Source: CAIWHR01 sp963773195 (GTDB taxonomy: Bacteria > Pseudomonadota > Gammaproteobacteria > Burkholderiales > Casimicrobiaceae). Taken from it: a stretch of 64,000 bases of DNA. This document shows, one piece after another, positions 33,779 through 42,737 of the stretch. The notes under the pieces were generated by a model, which was not told where the DNA came from, ran no database searches, and saw nothing but the letters and a program-made list of their open reading frames with translations. Location: the NCBI GenBank assembly GCA_963773195.1, contig CAVZAE010000015.1:62001-126000 (forward strand), given 5' to 3'. Every line of letters starts with the position of its first letter. Positions within the stretch are counted from its first letter, which is position 1. The position numbers were made by a program, and so were the translations under genes.

Positions 33779-35179
33779 CTAGGCCGCTACCGCAACGGCT
33801 TGCCGCAATGGCTCGAGTTCGCCGAGCACTGTCGGGATGAGCTCGGCCACCGTCGGATGGATGTGCACGGCGCGACTGATGGCCGTATAGGGCGCGCGGG
33901 CGCTCATCACATCGATGATGCAGTGAATCGCCTCGTCTGCCTCGATGCCGAGGAGCGTGGCCCCGAGGATCCTCTTCGTCTCCCCGTCGACCAGCACCTG
34001 CATGAACCCTTGTGTTTCTCCGCGCTCGCGTGCCCGGCCCACGCGCGCCATCGGTCGGTACCCGACCAGTATTGGGCGCCCCGACGCGCGGGCCTCGCGC
34101 TCGGTCATCCCGGCGCGAGCGAGCGGCGGGTCGGTAAACAGCGCATAGACGGGGAATCGGTCGGACACGCGCCGCGACTCCTTGTCCAGAAGATTCGATG
34201 CAACGATTTCATAGTCGTTGTACGACGTGTGCGTGAACGCGCCGCGCCCGTTGACGTCGCCCAGCGCGTAGATTCCAGGGACGTTCGTGGCGAGCTGGTC
34301 GTCGACCATGATGAAACCACGGGCGTCGGTCTCCACGCCGGCGCGATCCAGCCCCAGGTCATCGGTGTTCGGAACGCGGCCGACAGCGAGCAGCAAGTGC
34401 GATCCTATGATCGTGCGCGGTTCCTTATCGCAGCTCACTTCAATCGCAACGCCTCCGGGGTGCTTTTGCACCGAAATACACCGCGCGTTGAGCCGGACGC
34501 CGATACCTTCGCCTTCCAGGATCTCGCGTACTCCCTCCGAGACTGCCTCGTCCTCGCGCGCGACAAGGCGTGGTGTCATCTCGATCACCGTGACGCGGCT
34601 TCCGAAGCGCCGGTACATCTGGGCAAACTCGAGGCCGATGTAACTGCCTCCGATCACGACGAGATGCTCGGGAAGGAAATCGACTTCCATCACACTCGTG
34701 CTCGTCAGATAATCGACGTCGGCGAGACCCGCAAACGCCGGCACCGCCGGCCGGCCGCCGGTATTGATAAAGATCTGCGGCGCCGTGAGCCGCCTCTCGC
34801 CGACGCATACCACCTCTGCACTCTCGAAACGCGCTTGACCTTCGAGGACGGTGATGTTGGATGTGCCACGGAGCCAGCTTTCGATGCCGCTCGCGGACTG
34901 CCTGACGATTTCGTTCTTGCGCGCCCTTACCTTCGGCATCTCGACGCGCACGGGTCCGCCGAGGGCGACACCGTATCGGTCGGCGTTGCGTGCCATCCAC
35001 GCGGCGCGCGCGCTGGCAATCAAGGTTTTGGTGGGGATGCAGCCATTGTTGACGCACGTCCCGCCGAAGTGCTTGCGCTCGATGATTGCCGTCTTGCGTC
35101 CCGCGCCTGCCAGACGCACGGCAAGTGGAGGACCGGCTTGGCCGGTCCCGATGACGATGGCGTCGTAGTGTTCGATCAC
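33779..35179 (-). CDS. FAD-dependent pyridine nucleotide-disulfide reductase (mercuric reductase-like)
   Basis: A 466-residue flavoprotein. FAD-binding GTGQAGPPLA is near residue 11, and the redox-active disulfide is CVNNGCIPTK at about 42-51. The NAD-binding VVIGGSYIGLEFAQ follows near 175, then the second FAD motif GIYALGDVNGRG and the C-terminal active-site pair in HIHPTVAELIPT. It lacks the extra N-terminal HMA domain and C-terminal vicinal cysteines of true mercuric reductases, so it is more likely a general disulfide or quinone reductase of this branch. A DUF302 gene lies upstream on the same strand, about 90 bp away. Confidence 0.85.
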   Translation of the reverse strand: MIEHYDAIVIGTGQAGPPLAVRLAGAGRKTAIIERKHFGGTCVNNGCIPTKTLIASARAAWMARNADRYGVALGGPVRVEMPKVRARKNEIVRQSASGIESWLRGTSNITVLEGQARFESAEVVCVGERRLTAPQIFINTGGRPAVPAFAGLADVDYLTSTSVMEVDFLPEHLVVIGGSYIGLEFAQMYRRFGSRVTVIEMTPRLVAREDEAVSEGVREILEGEGIGVRLNARCISVQKHPGGVAIEVSCDKEPRTIIGSHLLLAVGRVPNTDDLGLDRAGVETDARGFIMVDDQLATNVPGIYALGDVNGRGAFTHTSYNDYEIVASNLLDKESRRVSDRFPVYALFTDPPLARAGMTEREARASGRPILVGYRPMARVGRARERGETQGFMQVLVDGETKRILGATLLGIEADEAIHCIIDVMSARAPYTAISRAVHIHPTVAELIPTVLGELEPLRQAVAVAA

Positions 35180-35269
35180 GCGCTCCCCCTCGCGGTCTCT
35201 ACGGCTCGGTCCGTCTTGCGATCAATCGGGTCTGCGGGAACACCGGAACGGTCCCGGATCCCTATCCCA

Positions 35270-35770
35270 TCACGGCGCTTGCACGCTCGACGTGATCGAC
35301 GCGATGACGCCGGTCGCCTTGTTGAAGGCTTCCTGGTCCATTCCGCGTATATCGTGGCGACGGGCAATGTAGCCAAAATCGGTGTAGGCAGCCCAGACCT
35401 GGCCTTGCTCATCCTCGAACACGAGCAACCGGACCGGCCAGTCGAGACCCGCCAACGAGTTCGACCGGATGAACAGCGTGCCGAGCGGCGGATTGCCGAA
35501 CACGAGCAGCGTCGACGGGCGAATCTGGATGCCGGCATCCGCAGCGAGCTTGGACTGATCGATTTCGTCGAAAAAGCGGATTCCTTTGGCCGCGATATCC
35601 TGCTTGAGGCGCGCGATCGTCTCCGCCTTCGAATAGGCGCTCTTCACTTCGATGATGCCGCTTTCGCCCACTGCGGTGCCGCCCTCCGCGCGCGCGATGC
35701 CAGAAGTGGACAGCGCCAGCACAAAGGACAGGGCGGCCGTCTGACAGAAATGAGTGATGTGCTTGTTCAT
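35270..35770 (-). CDS. Secreted DUF302 protein
   Basis: A 166-residue protein with a signal peptide (about residues 1-27; AALSFVLALSTSGIARA). The mature part matches DUF302: KSAYSKAETIARLKQDIAAKG, FDEIDQSKLAADAG and LLVFGNPPLGTLFIRS. The function of DUF302 proteins is not established; they occur alone or fused with oxidoreductases and are often near sulfur or stress genes. Start 35770 (MNKHITHF) begins the signal peptide; the upstream open frame is non-coding. It lies between the flavin reductase and the YeeE/YedE gene on the same strand. Confidence 0.8.
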   Translation of the reverse strand: MNKHITHFCQTAALSFVLALSTSGIARAEGGTAVGESGIIEVKSAYSKAETIARLKQDIAAKGIRFFDEIDQSKLAADAGIQIRPSTLLVFGNPPLGTLFIRSNSLAGLDWPVRLLVFEDEQGQVWAAYTDFGYIARRHDIRGMDQEAFNKATGVIASITSSVQAP

Positions 35771-35941
35771 GATCCGTGCCTCGTCGGTTAGCGCATTACG
35801 CGTGGGAGTCGTCGAGCTTGCGTCGAGCCGTGTTCGCCATACGGGATTTTGTCGATGCGCGCGCGATCTCCTTACTGGAGCCGATCCGCGAAGGCTCGCG
35901 GGACTTCGTTCGAGCAATGCACGCAGGCCGGCAGCGGGCGC

Positions 35942-36970
35942 TCATGACGTGCTCTTCAATGCCGCGGCTTCGTTTGCCGTTCGTTCGATAACCAGTGCTG
36001 CGCCAATCGAAAGGCACATCGTAAGAAATGCCACCCAGGCGTACGGCCACAGCAACGGCATTCCGATCAGGATCAATCCATCGTTGTGCCCGGGGACAAG
36101 CAAGCCGCCCCATCCCATCAGGACCCCGCCCGCAAAGCACTTCAGCACTTGCCGCAGTGAAACGCGGGTGCTGCGAAAACGTCCCGCGGTGTAGCCGCCT
36201 AGTACGGCTCCCAGAAATAGAGCGATCAGCAGCAGGATCTTAGGCACCAGGCTAAATGACATGCCGCGGGCGAGGTCGGCAAGGACGCCGGTGTAGTCCC
36301 AGGGCCCGACCAGCAGGAACATGAAGAAGAACGTGATTCCGATCACGGTGGTCGCTGCGTGCGGCGCCCAAACGCGCTGGGCGAATCCACCGCGAATACG
36401 AGCCAGGACGGGCTGGTCGGAACTCGCGGAGAGCAGGGCCATCAACGCCCGGACGAGCCGCCATAGCAGGAAAACGATGAACGGAATGGCGAACCACAAC
36501 GCGAACACCAGAACGGATGAGCCGTACGGCAACTTTGCGCGTGCGGGGGGCGAGAATCCGTAGGCGACGATCAGGCTGCCCACGTAAATCCCGAGCGGGG
36601 TGGCGATATACGCCCATTCGCCTGACCCAAAGCGCGCGATCGCGCCGAACACGCAGGCTCGATTGACATACGCGCCGAGCCCAAGAAGCATACCTCCTAG
36701 TACCGTCAAGTAGCTCAGCGGATAGCCTGCCGGCATTCTCCCCAGCAGGTGAAATGTCTCCGCGAGAGCGAGGCCGCCGGCGACCCAGATTGACGCCTCG
36801 ACGATGGCCGCCAGGCGATTGAGGCGCCGCTTACTGACAGCTTCATCGACCGCGGCGACGGTGCACGTCGCACCGCGCTGGATGGCAAAGCCCATCGTGC
36901 CCGCGCACAAGGCGGCGATCAGGAACGCGAGACTCGACAACAGCGATTTCCACGCCGCCACCGCGCTCAC
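35942..36970 (-). CDS. YeeE/YedE-family sulfur-compound permease
   Basis: A 342-residue membrane protein with about 9-10 hydrophobic segments. The family cysteine motifs are visible: IQRGATCTVAAVDEA near residue 27 and YVNRACVFGAIARFGSGEWAY near 85. A pseudo-repeat follows in the second half (CFAGGVLMGWGGLLVPGHND). Relatives carry thiosulfate or other sulfur species. The start is GTG 36970, which overlaps the stop of the patatin gene as GTGA, so translation is coupled. The frame is open far upstream but that stretch is the other strand's coding of patatin. Confidence 0.85.
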   Translation of the reverse strand: MSAVAAWKSLLSSLAFLIAALCAGTMGFAIQRGATCTVAAVDEAVSKRRLNRLAAIVEASIWVAGGLALAETFHLLGRMPAGYPLSYLTVLGGMLLGLGAYVNRACVFGAIARFGSGEWAYIATPLGIYVGSLIVAYGFSPPARAKLPYGSSVLVFALWFAIPFIVFLLWRLVRALMALLSASSDQPVLARIRGGFAQRVWAPHAATTVIGITFFFMFLLVGPWDYTGVLADLARGMSFSLVPKILLLIALFLGAVLGGYTAGRFRSTRVSLRQVLKCFAGGVLMGWGGLLVPGHNDGLILIGMPLLWPYAWVAFLTMCLSIGAALVIERTANEAAALKSTS

Positions 36971-38172
36971 TTCGTCCGACCGGCGAAGCCGTCGACGCCG
37001 CGCGCGATCGGGACGGTTGGTCGGTCGATCGGATCGTGGATCACGACGCCGTCGATCGGGTCCACTGGCCGATTCCACGGGGCGCGCTTCAGCATCGCCT
37101 TGGTATCGGCGTAGCCCGCCTGCCAGCGTGCGCGAATTCCTGCCGGCGTGAAATCGATGTCCTTCGTGTGATCCTCGCCATCGAGCTTCGGCGCGAGGAG
37201 GCGCGCGACGTGCATCGTGGTATTGCAGCCCCACGACGCCAGTTCCTTGACGACCGCAGATGTTCGTTCCTTTTCCGGCACGTGCTTCGCAATCTCGCGG
37301 ATGATGTGCCGCAGATGGTGGATCTGCTTTTGCCGCGCGATGTGGCTCTTAGCGCGGCTCGCGTACTGAATGTCCTTCTGCCGGCCCATGACCTGCCAGA
37401 GCGACGCGGGATCGGGGCCTTCCGGATTCCACATCTGTACCGCAAAGATTACGGAATCCTGGCGCGGCTTGTCGTCGAGCACTGCCTCGATCGGCGTGTT
37501 CGAGTAGATGCCGCCGTCCCAGTACGGTTCGCCGTCGATGCTCACGGCGGGGAACGCCGGCGGCAGTGCGCCGGAAGCGAGCACATGATCGATGCAAACA
37601 GCTTCGTCGCGGCTGTCGAAGTAGCGCATCTCGCCGGTGCGGACGTTAACGGCGCCGACCGTCAGGCGAACTTTGCGGGCATCGAGATGGTCGAGATCGA
37701 TCAAGTCGGCGAGGGTTTCCTTGAGCGGAGCCACCGTGTAGTAGGCCGCATTGTCAACGCCGAGGGGCGTGTGGGAGCTTATCCAGGCGATCGGATTGGG
37801 CGTGAAGAAGGCCGGAATTCCCTTCAACACGGTCGCGAGGTTCGCGGACATGTTAGAGAGCCCGGTGAACACGCTGAAGATGTCCGGTCCGGATCCCTGC
37901 TCGATCCGTCTCCAGAATTCCCTAATGCGCGGCATCCGATTCTGCGGCGCATTGCCGACGATCAGGGCTGCGTTGATCGCACCCACCGACGTACCGATCA
38001 CCCAGTCGGGCTCGACGCCGGCCTCATGCATCGCCTCGTACACGCCCACCTGGTACGCACCGAGTGCGCCGCCGCCCTGAAGCACCAGCACGACCTGGCC
38101 CGGGAGTGCCGGTCGGCCGGTCGTTGCGGGGGCATGGCCGCGCCGCGGGCTCCTCTTACGTGATTTCGGCAT
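36967..38172 (-). CDS. Patatin-like phospholipase with C-terminal DUF3734
   Basis: A 401-residue protein with a basic N terminus. The patatin domain has the oxyanion loop VLQGGGALGAYQVGVYEAM, the nucleophile serine in GTSVG, and the Asp dyad in YWDGGIYSNTP. A DUF3734-type region follows (SHIARQKQIHHLRHIIREIA and onward). It should hydrolyse acyl esters. In many proteobacteria the same protein is encoded next to 3-hydroxybutyrate dehydrogenase, as here, suggesting a link with polyhydroxybutyrate or lipid turnover. Start 38172 (MPKSRKRS) lies 29 nt after the dehydrogenase stop. Confidence 0.88.
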   Translation of the reverse strand: MPKSRKRSPRRGHAPATTGRPALPGQVVLVLQGGGALGAYQVGVYEAMHEAGVEPDWVIGTSVGAINAALIVGNAPQNRMPRIREFWRRIEQGSGPDIFSVFTGLSNMSANLATVLKGIPAFFTPNPIAWISSHTPLGVDNAAYYTVAPLKETLADLIDLDHLDARKVRLTVGAVNVRTGEMRYFDSRDEAVCIDHVLASGALPPAFPAVSIDGEPYWDGGIYSNTPIEAVLDDKPRQDSVIFAVQMWNPEGPDPASLWQVMGRQKDIQYASRAKSHIARQKQIHHLRHIIREIAKHVPEKERTSAVVKELASWGCNTTMHVARLLAPKLDGEDHTKDIDFTPAGIRARWQAGYADTKAMLKRAPWNRPVDPIDGVVIHDPIDRPTVPIARGVDGFAGRTK

Positions 38173-38201
38173 GTCTGACGCCTTTCGCGAAAGTGGGTAC
38201 A

Positions 38202-38990
38202 TCACTGTGCCGTCCAACCGCCCTCGAGCGGGAGGATTGCCCCGGTAATTGATGCGGCGGCGTCGCTGGCGAGAAATGCGGCGAGGGCCGCGACCTCTTC
38301 TATCTGGACGAACTTCTTGGTCGGCTGGGCATGCAGCAGCACGTCGTTGATCACTTGCTCTTGCGTGATACCGCGTGCCTTGGCCGTGTCAGGAATCTGC
38401 TTTTGCACGAGCGGCGTCCAGACGTATCCGGGGCAGATCGCGTTCATGGTGATTCCCACCTCGGCCACCTCCAGCGCGACCGTCTTGGTCAAGCCCGCGA
38501 TGCCGTGCTTTGCGGCGACATACGCCGACTTGAAAGGACTCGCCACCAGCGCGTGCGCGGAAGCGATGTTGATGATCCGACCCCACTTCTTCTTCTTCAT
38601 CGCCCAGAGTGCGAGACGGATGGTGTGGAACGACGCAGTCAGATTAATGGCGATGATCGCGTTCCACTTGTCGACCGGGAACTCGTCGACCGGAGCGACA
38701 AACTGGATTCCTGCGTTGTTGATGAGAATGTCGATGGCGCCGAATTCGCCAAGCGCCTTCGTCATCATCGTTTCGATCTGATCTTGGTTGGACAGATCGG
38801 CGCGGTCGTAGCGAACTTCGACGCCGTGCTCCGCGGCGAGATCCGAGCGGAGGGTCTCGATCTCTTTGGCATCGCCAAAGCCGTTGAGGATGACGTCGGC
38901 GCCCTCCCGTGCCAGCGCCCTGGCTATCCCCAGGCCGATGCCGCTCGTCGATCCGGTGACCAGTGCTGTCTTGCCGTTGAACATCTTCAT
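38202..38990 (-). CDS. bdhA: D-3-hydroxybutyrate dehydrogenase
   Basis: A 262-residue SDR enzyme. It has TGSTSGIGLGIA at the cofactor site, NNAGIQFVAPVDEFP, the catalytic Ser in NIASAHALVASP, Tyr/Lys in YVAAKHG, and the substrate-loop AICPGYVWTPLVQKQIPD, which is characteristic of 3-hydroxybutyrate dehydrogenase. It oxidises D-3-hydroxybutyrate to acetoacetate with NAD. Start 38990 (MKMFNGKTALV) follows AGGAG with ideal spacing. It is first in an operon with patatin and YeeE/YedE, and divergent from the NDH-2 gene (260 bp apart). Confidence 0.92.
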   Translation of the reverse strand: MKMFNGKTALVTGSTSGIGLGIARALAREGADVILNGFGDAKEIETLRSDLAAEHGVEVRYDRADLSNQDQIETMMTKALGEFGAIDILINNAGIQFVAPVDEFPVDKWNAIIAINLTASFHTIRLALWAMKKKKWGRIINIASAHALVASPFKSAYVAAKHGIAGLTKTVALEVAEVGITMNAICPGYVWTPLVQKQIPDTAKARGITQEQVINDVLLHAQPTKKFVQIEEVAALAAFLASDAAASITGAILPLEGGWTAQ

Positions 38991-39250
38991 CTTCACTCCT
39001 GTAGATGCCGGTTGAGCGGGTCGGGGCACACGAATGGTTCGGCGGGACTGTCCCGATCGGACGCGCGACGCGATCGGGTGTTTGCCGTGACCTCGTTTCC
39101 GTGCCGCCCCGTTGCTGCGTCAGTCGCGCCGCTCCCTCGCGCCTTACAGCCAGCCGTGCTGGCGGCGCTGGAGTAAGCGGTTGGCTGCGGCGGCGACCAA
39201 CGCTGGTCCGCGGCCCACTGCGCGCGTTACCTCATCGGATGGTCGTCGTG

Positions 39251-40558
39251 ATGAAGAAGCAAAGGAGCATCGTGATCGTCGGTGGCGGCTTCGCCGGCAT
39301 GACGCTGGCACAGGGACTCGACCGGGGTCTGCCGGCGGATTGCAGGCTGCTCGTCATCAGCGAAGAGAGCTACACGACCTTCAACCCAATGCTGCCCGAA
39401 GCCGTTGGTGCGTCGGTCTTCCCGGAGCAGGTTGTCGCGCCGATCCGCCAGATGCTCTCTCGTGGGCGCTTCATCATGGGGCGCGTGACGGCGATCGACC
39501 CGGCCGCCAAATCGCTGGTCTGCGATACGCTCGCCGGCGAGCTCCGGATTGCCTACGATCACTTGGTGCTCGCCTTCGGCAACCGGGCGCGGCTCGACCT
39601 CATACCAGGACTTGCCGAGCATGCCGTACCGCTCAAGACGGTCGGCGACGCCATGCACATCCGCAATACGGTGTTGCGGAGGGTTGCGCAATTAGAGCTC
39701 GAGGACGATCCGGAACTACGCCGACGCCTCGGCCATTTCGTGATCATCGGTGGCGGCTTCTCCGGGGTCGAGGTCGCGGGCGAGCTGGTCGACTGTTTGA
39801 AGAGCATTCGTCGCTACTATCCCCGGGTGGCGGAAGACGACCTCAAGGTCACGGTGCTGCAGGATCAGCCACGGTTGCTGCCGGAATTGTCCGAACGACT
39901 GGGTGCCGCGGCCCAGCGCTCGCTCGTCGCGCGTGGGGTCGACGTACGCACGCGTGCCAAAGCAGTGGCCGTAGATGACCGGACTGTGACTCTCGACGAG
40001 GGCACGTCGTTGCGTACCGCGACGGTGATCTGCACCATTGGCACTAGACCGAACGCGTTGGTGGAGTCGCTGCATGCGTCGGTGGAGCGCGGCCGCATCG
40101 TTGTCAACGGCGACCTGTCCGTAAGGCACATGCCGGGTCTGTGGGCGATCGGCGATTGCGCCCACGTAATCAATGCGCGAAACGGTAGTCCGGCGCCGCC
40201 GACGGCGCAGTTCGCGGTACGCGAGGCGAGGTGCCTCGTTGGGAACCTGCTTTCAGTACTCGACGGACGTCCAACGCGCACGTTCGACTACCGACCGCGC
40301 GGCTCGATGGCCGCCATCGGTCACATGAAAGGCGTCGCCGAGATCTTCGGAATCCCGCTGTCCGGGGTGGTGGCGTGGCTGCTCTGGCGCGCTTACTACC
40401 TATCACAGATGCCGACGTTTGGTCGCAAGTTGCGCATCTTCGTCGAGTGGACCTGGGGAATGTTCTTCCCCACCGACATCACCCATCTGCGCTTCACGCG
40501 CAGCCACGAACTGATCGACCGCGCGAACCAACCAATCGCGACAGAGCAGTCGTCCTAG
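39251..40558 (+). CDS. ndh: Type II NADH dehydrogenase-like flavoprotein
   Basis: A 435-residue protein. FAD-binding IVIVGGGFAGMTLAQGLDR starts at about residue 7, the NADH site FVIIGGGFSGVEVAGELVD lies near 160, and the second FAD motif is GLWAIGDCAHV. A C-terminal amphipathic/hydrophobic region (GVVAWLLWRAYYLSQMP) fits membrane attachment. NDH-2 passes electrons from NADH to quinone without pumping protons. Start 39251 (MKKQRS) is preferred; ATG 39239 is close by and neither has a strong ribosome site. It is convergent with the peroxiredoxin gene. Confidence 0.85.
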   Translation: MKKQRSIVIVGGGFAGMTLAQGLDRGLPADCRLLVISEESYTTFNPMLPEAVGASVFPEQVVAPIRQMLSRGRFIMGRVTAIDPAAKSLVCDTLAGELRIAYDHLVLAFGNRARLDLIPGLAEHAVPLKTVGDAMHIRNTVLRRVAQLELEDDPELRRRLGHFVIIGGGFSGVEVAGELVDCLKSIRRYYPRVAEDDLKVTVLQDQPRLLPELSERLGAAAQRSLVARGVDVRTRAKAVAVDDRTVTLDEGTSLRTATVICTIGTRPNALVESLHASVERGRIVVNGDLSVRHMPGLWAIGDCAHVINARNGSPAPPTAQFAVREARCLVGNLLSVLDGRPTRTFDYRPRGSMAAIGHMKGVAEIFGIPLSGVVAWLLWRAYYLSQMPTFGRKLRIFVEWTWGMFFPTDITHLRFTRSHELIDRANQPIATEQSS

Positions 40559-40597
40559 TCGGCGCGCCCGTCCGCCATTGCCTGACCGCTGCCGCCG

Positions 40598-41137
40598 TTA
40601 CTTGTTTTGGCCCGCGGGCATTCCACGGACCGCACCCAGCATCTTTTCCACATGCTTGCCCGGATTAAGGCTCATGTATGAATAAGCGATCGAGCCGTCC
40701 GGGGCGATGACATAGGAAACGCGGTTCGCGTATTCGGGCCGCGTCTGCAGCACGGCGTCGTACGACTTGATCACCGCCATCGACTCGTCGGAAGCCACCG
40801 GGAATTTGCTCTGGCAGGACTGGACCGAGAATTTGGTCAGCGTCTCGATGTCATCGCTCGAGATGCCGACGACCGTCGCGCCGAGTGCCTCAAACTGCGG
40901 AATCGCCTCGGCGAATTCGTGCGCCTCGATCGAGCAGCCCTCCGAGTATGCCGCCGGGAAGAAGTAGAGGACCACCGGCCCCTTCTTCAGGGATTCGGCG
41001 AGCGAGTAGCGGTAGACCCCTCCGCCCTGCGCAGCCGGCGCCGTGAAGTCGGGCGCGGGCTCCCCGATGTCGAGCGCCGCGCGGGCCGTAAGCGGCAGGG
41101 CCATTAGCGCGACCAAGCACGCGAGGATTCGGGTCAT
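40598..41137 (-). CDS. Secreted peroxiredoxin (AhpC/TSA, BCP-like)
   Basis: A 179-residue protein with a signal peptide (residues 1-20; ILACLVALMALPLTARA). The peroxidatic cysteine is in YSEGCSIEAHEF and a second cysteine in SVQSCQSKFPVASD may resolve it; Pro-to-Ala-type changes replace the usual PxxxTxxC before the first cysteine (FFPAAYSEGC). It should reduce peroxides in the periplasm. AAGGAG lies 7 nt upstream of ATG 41137. Its start codon overlaps, on the other strand, the annotated start of the phospholipase D gene. Confidence 0.85.
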   Translation of the reverse strand: MTRILACLVALMALPLTARAALDIGEPAPDFTAPAAQGGGVYRYSLAESLKKGPVVLYFFPAAYSEGCSIEAHEFAEAIPQFEALGATVVGISSDDIETLTKFSVQSCQSKFPVASDESMAVIKSYDAVLQTRPEYANRVSYVIAPDGSIAYSYMSLNPGKHVEKMLGAVRGMPAGQNK

Positions 41138-42737
41138 GAAAATCTCCTTCGAAGCGGCCGGATCGATTCCAGCGCGGGTGGCGCGTGCCGGTATCGTCGT
41201 ACTCGGCACGGCAATGCTTACAGCGGGCTGCGGGACCTTGCCCACGAATGTCGAGCGCCCGTCCTCGGTCGCGCTCAGGGCGTCGGCGCAGAGCCCGCTC
41301 GCGCGGATCGCGCAGGCCTCGCTCCCCGAACCGCAGCTCACCGGGTTCAGGCTGATGCCGCTCGGCGTCTATTCGCTCGACGCGCGCGTCGCGCTGGCCC
41401 AGCGCGCCACCCAGTCGCTCGACGTCCAGTACTACCTCATCCAGAACGACAAGACGGGCCGTCTGCTACTGCGGAACCTGCGCGATGCGGCGCAGCGCGG
41501 TGTCAGGGTGCGGCTTATCGTCGACGACCTCTACACGACCGGTGGTGATCCGCTGTTCCTCGGGCTCGCGGCGTTTCCGCACGTCGAGGTCAGGCTGTTC
41601 AACCCGTTCTGCTGCGGCCGTGACAGCCTGCTCGATAAGTACGTCTACTCGCTCGCCGATTTCGGCCGACTCAACCATCGGATGCACAACAAGCTGTTCA
41701 TCGCCGATGGCGCGATGGCCGTCGCGGGAGGACGTAATATCGCCGACGAATATTTCATGCGCAGCCTGTCCGACAACTTCGTCGACATGGACGCCTTCAT
41801 CGTCGGCGCCGTCGTGCCGCAGCTCGCGGCGATCTTCGATACCTACTGGAACAGCCCGCAGGTCTATCCGGTCGAAACGATCCTTGACACCGGCAAGAGC
41901 CGTGAAGCGCTGCAGGGCGAGTTCAACGCGCTGGTCGATGAGGGTGAGCAGATGATGGCCGCGTCGCCGCCGCCCACCGACGTGCTGGGATACGGGCCGA
42001 TCCGCGAGGACCTGGACGCCGGCCGGTTGGGGCTCGTCTGGGGTACCGCGACGGCATTCGCCGATTCGCCGGCCAAGGTGACGGCGACGTCAGACGAAAT
42101 GGCACGCTCGATGAGTGTGTCGATGAACGTGATGGATCTCGTCATGGCGTCGACAAGCGAGGTCGTGATCTCGTCGCCTTACTTCATCCCCGGTGCGCGC
42201 GGCGTCGCGACTTTCGGTGATCTCACCAAACGCAAGGTGAAGGTTTCGATCCTCACCAACTCGCTCGCCGCCAACGACGAGCCGCTGGTTCATACCGGCT
42301 ACTCGCGGTACCGTGTCGACTTGCTCAAGATGGGGGTCGATCTCTACGAGTTGAGTCCGACGCGGATTCAAAAGGCACACCGGCTAGGCTGGAGCGGGAT
42401 GTCGATCGGGCGTCTGCACGCCAAGACTGCGGTCATCGATCGTCGGATTGTGTTCATCGGCTCGATGAACCTTGATCCCCGCTCCGCGAGCAAAAATACC
42501 GAGCTCGGCATCATCGCGGACTGTCCGCCGCTCGCGAAGGAGGTCATTCGCGTGATCCATTTGAGCAAGCTGCAAAGTGCGTATCGGCTGCGCTTCGCGC
42601 CCGATGGCGAGAGCCTGCAATGGCTGACGATGGACGATGATCGCGAGGTGGTGCTCCTCGCGGAGCCGGAAGCGACGCTCTTGCTGCAGGTGCAGAACGC
42701 GCTGCTTGCGCCGTTCGTGCCGGAGGAGGAGCTCTGA
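41136..42737 (+). CDS. Phospholipase D-family lipoprotein (cardiolipin synthase C-like)
   Basis: A 533-residue protein with two HKD motifs: HNKLFIADG (His184) and LHAKTAVID (His428), each followed by the usual Gly/Ser-Asn-rich block (GGRNIADEY; IGSMNLDPRSA). Such proteins transfer phosphatidyl groups, for example cardiolipin synthesis. The N terminus has a lipobox-like LTAGC at about residues 28-32, so it is probably a lipoprotein. ATG 41136 gives a rather long pre-sequence and overlaps the divergent peroxiredoxin start; GTG 41178 would give a classic short lipoprotein signal. Confidence 0.85.
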   Translation: MKISFEAAGSIPARVARAGIVVLGTAMLTAGCGTLPTNVERPSSVALRASAQSPLARIAQASLPEPQLTGFRLMPLGVYSLDARVALAQRATQSLDVQYYLIQNDKTGRLLLRNLRDAAQRGVRVRLIVDDLYTTGGDPLFLGLAAFPHVEVRLFNPFCCGRDSLLDKYVYSLADFGRLNHRMHNKLFIADGAMAVAGGRNIADEYFMRSLSDNFVDMDAFIVGAVVPQLAAIFDTYWNSPQVYPVETILDTGKSREALQGEFNALVDEGEQMMAASPPPTDVLGYGPIREDLDAGRLGLVWGTATAFADSPAKVTATSDEMARSMSVSMNVMDLVMASTSEVVISSPYFIPGARGVATFGDLTKRKVKVSILTNSLAANDEPLVHTGYSRYRVDLLKMGVDLYELSPTRIQKAHRLGWSGMSIGRLHAKTAVIDRRIVFIGSMNLDPRSASKNTELGIIADCPPLAKEVIRVIHLSKLQSAYRLRFAPDGESLQWLTMDDDREVVLLAEPEATLLLQVQNALLAPFVPEEEL

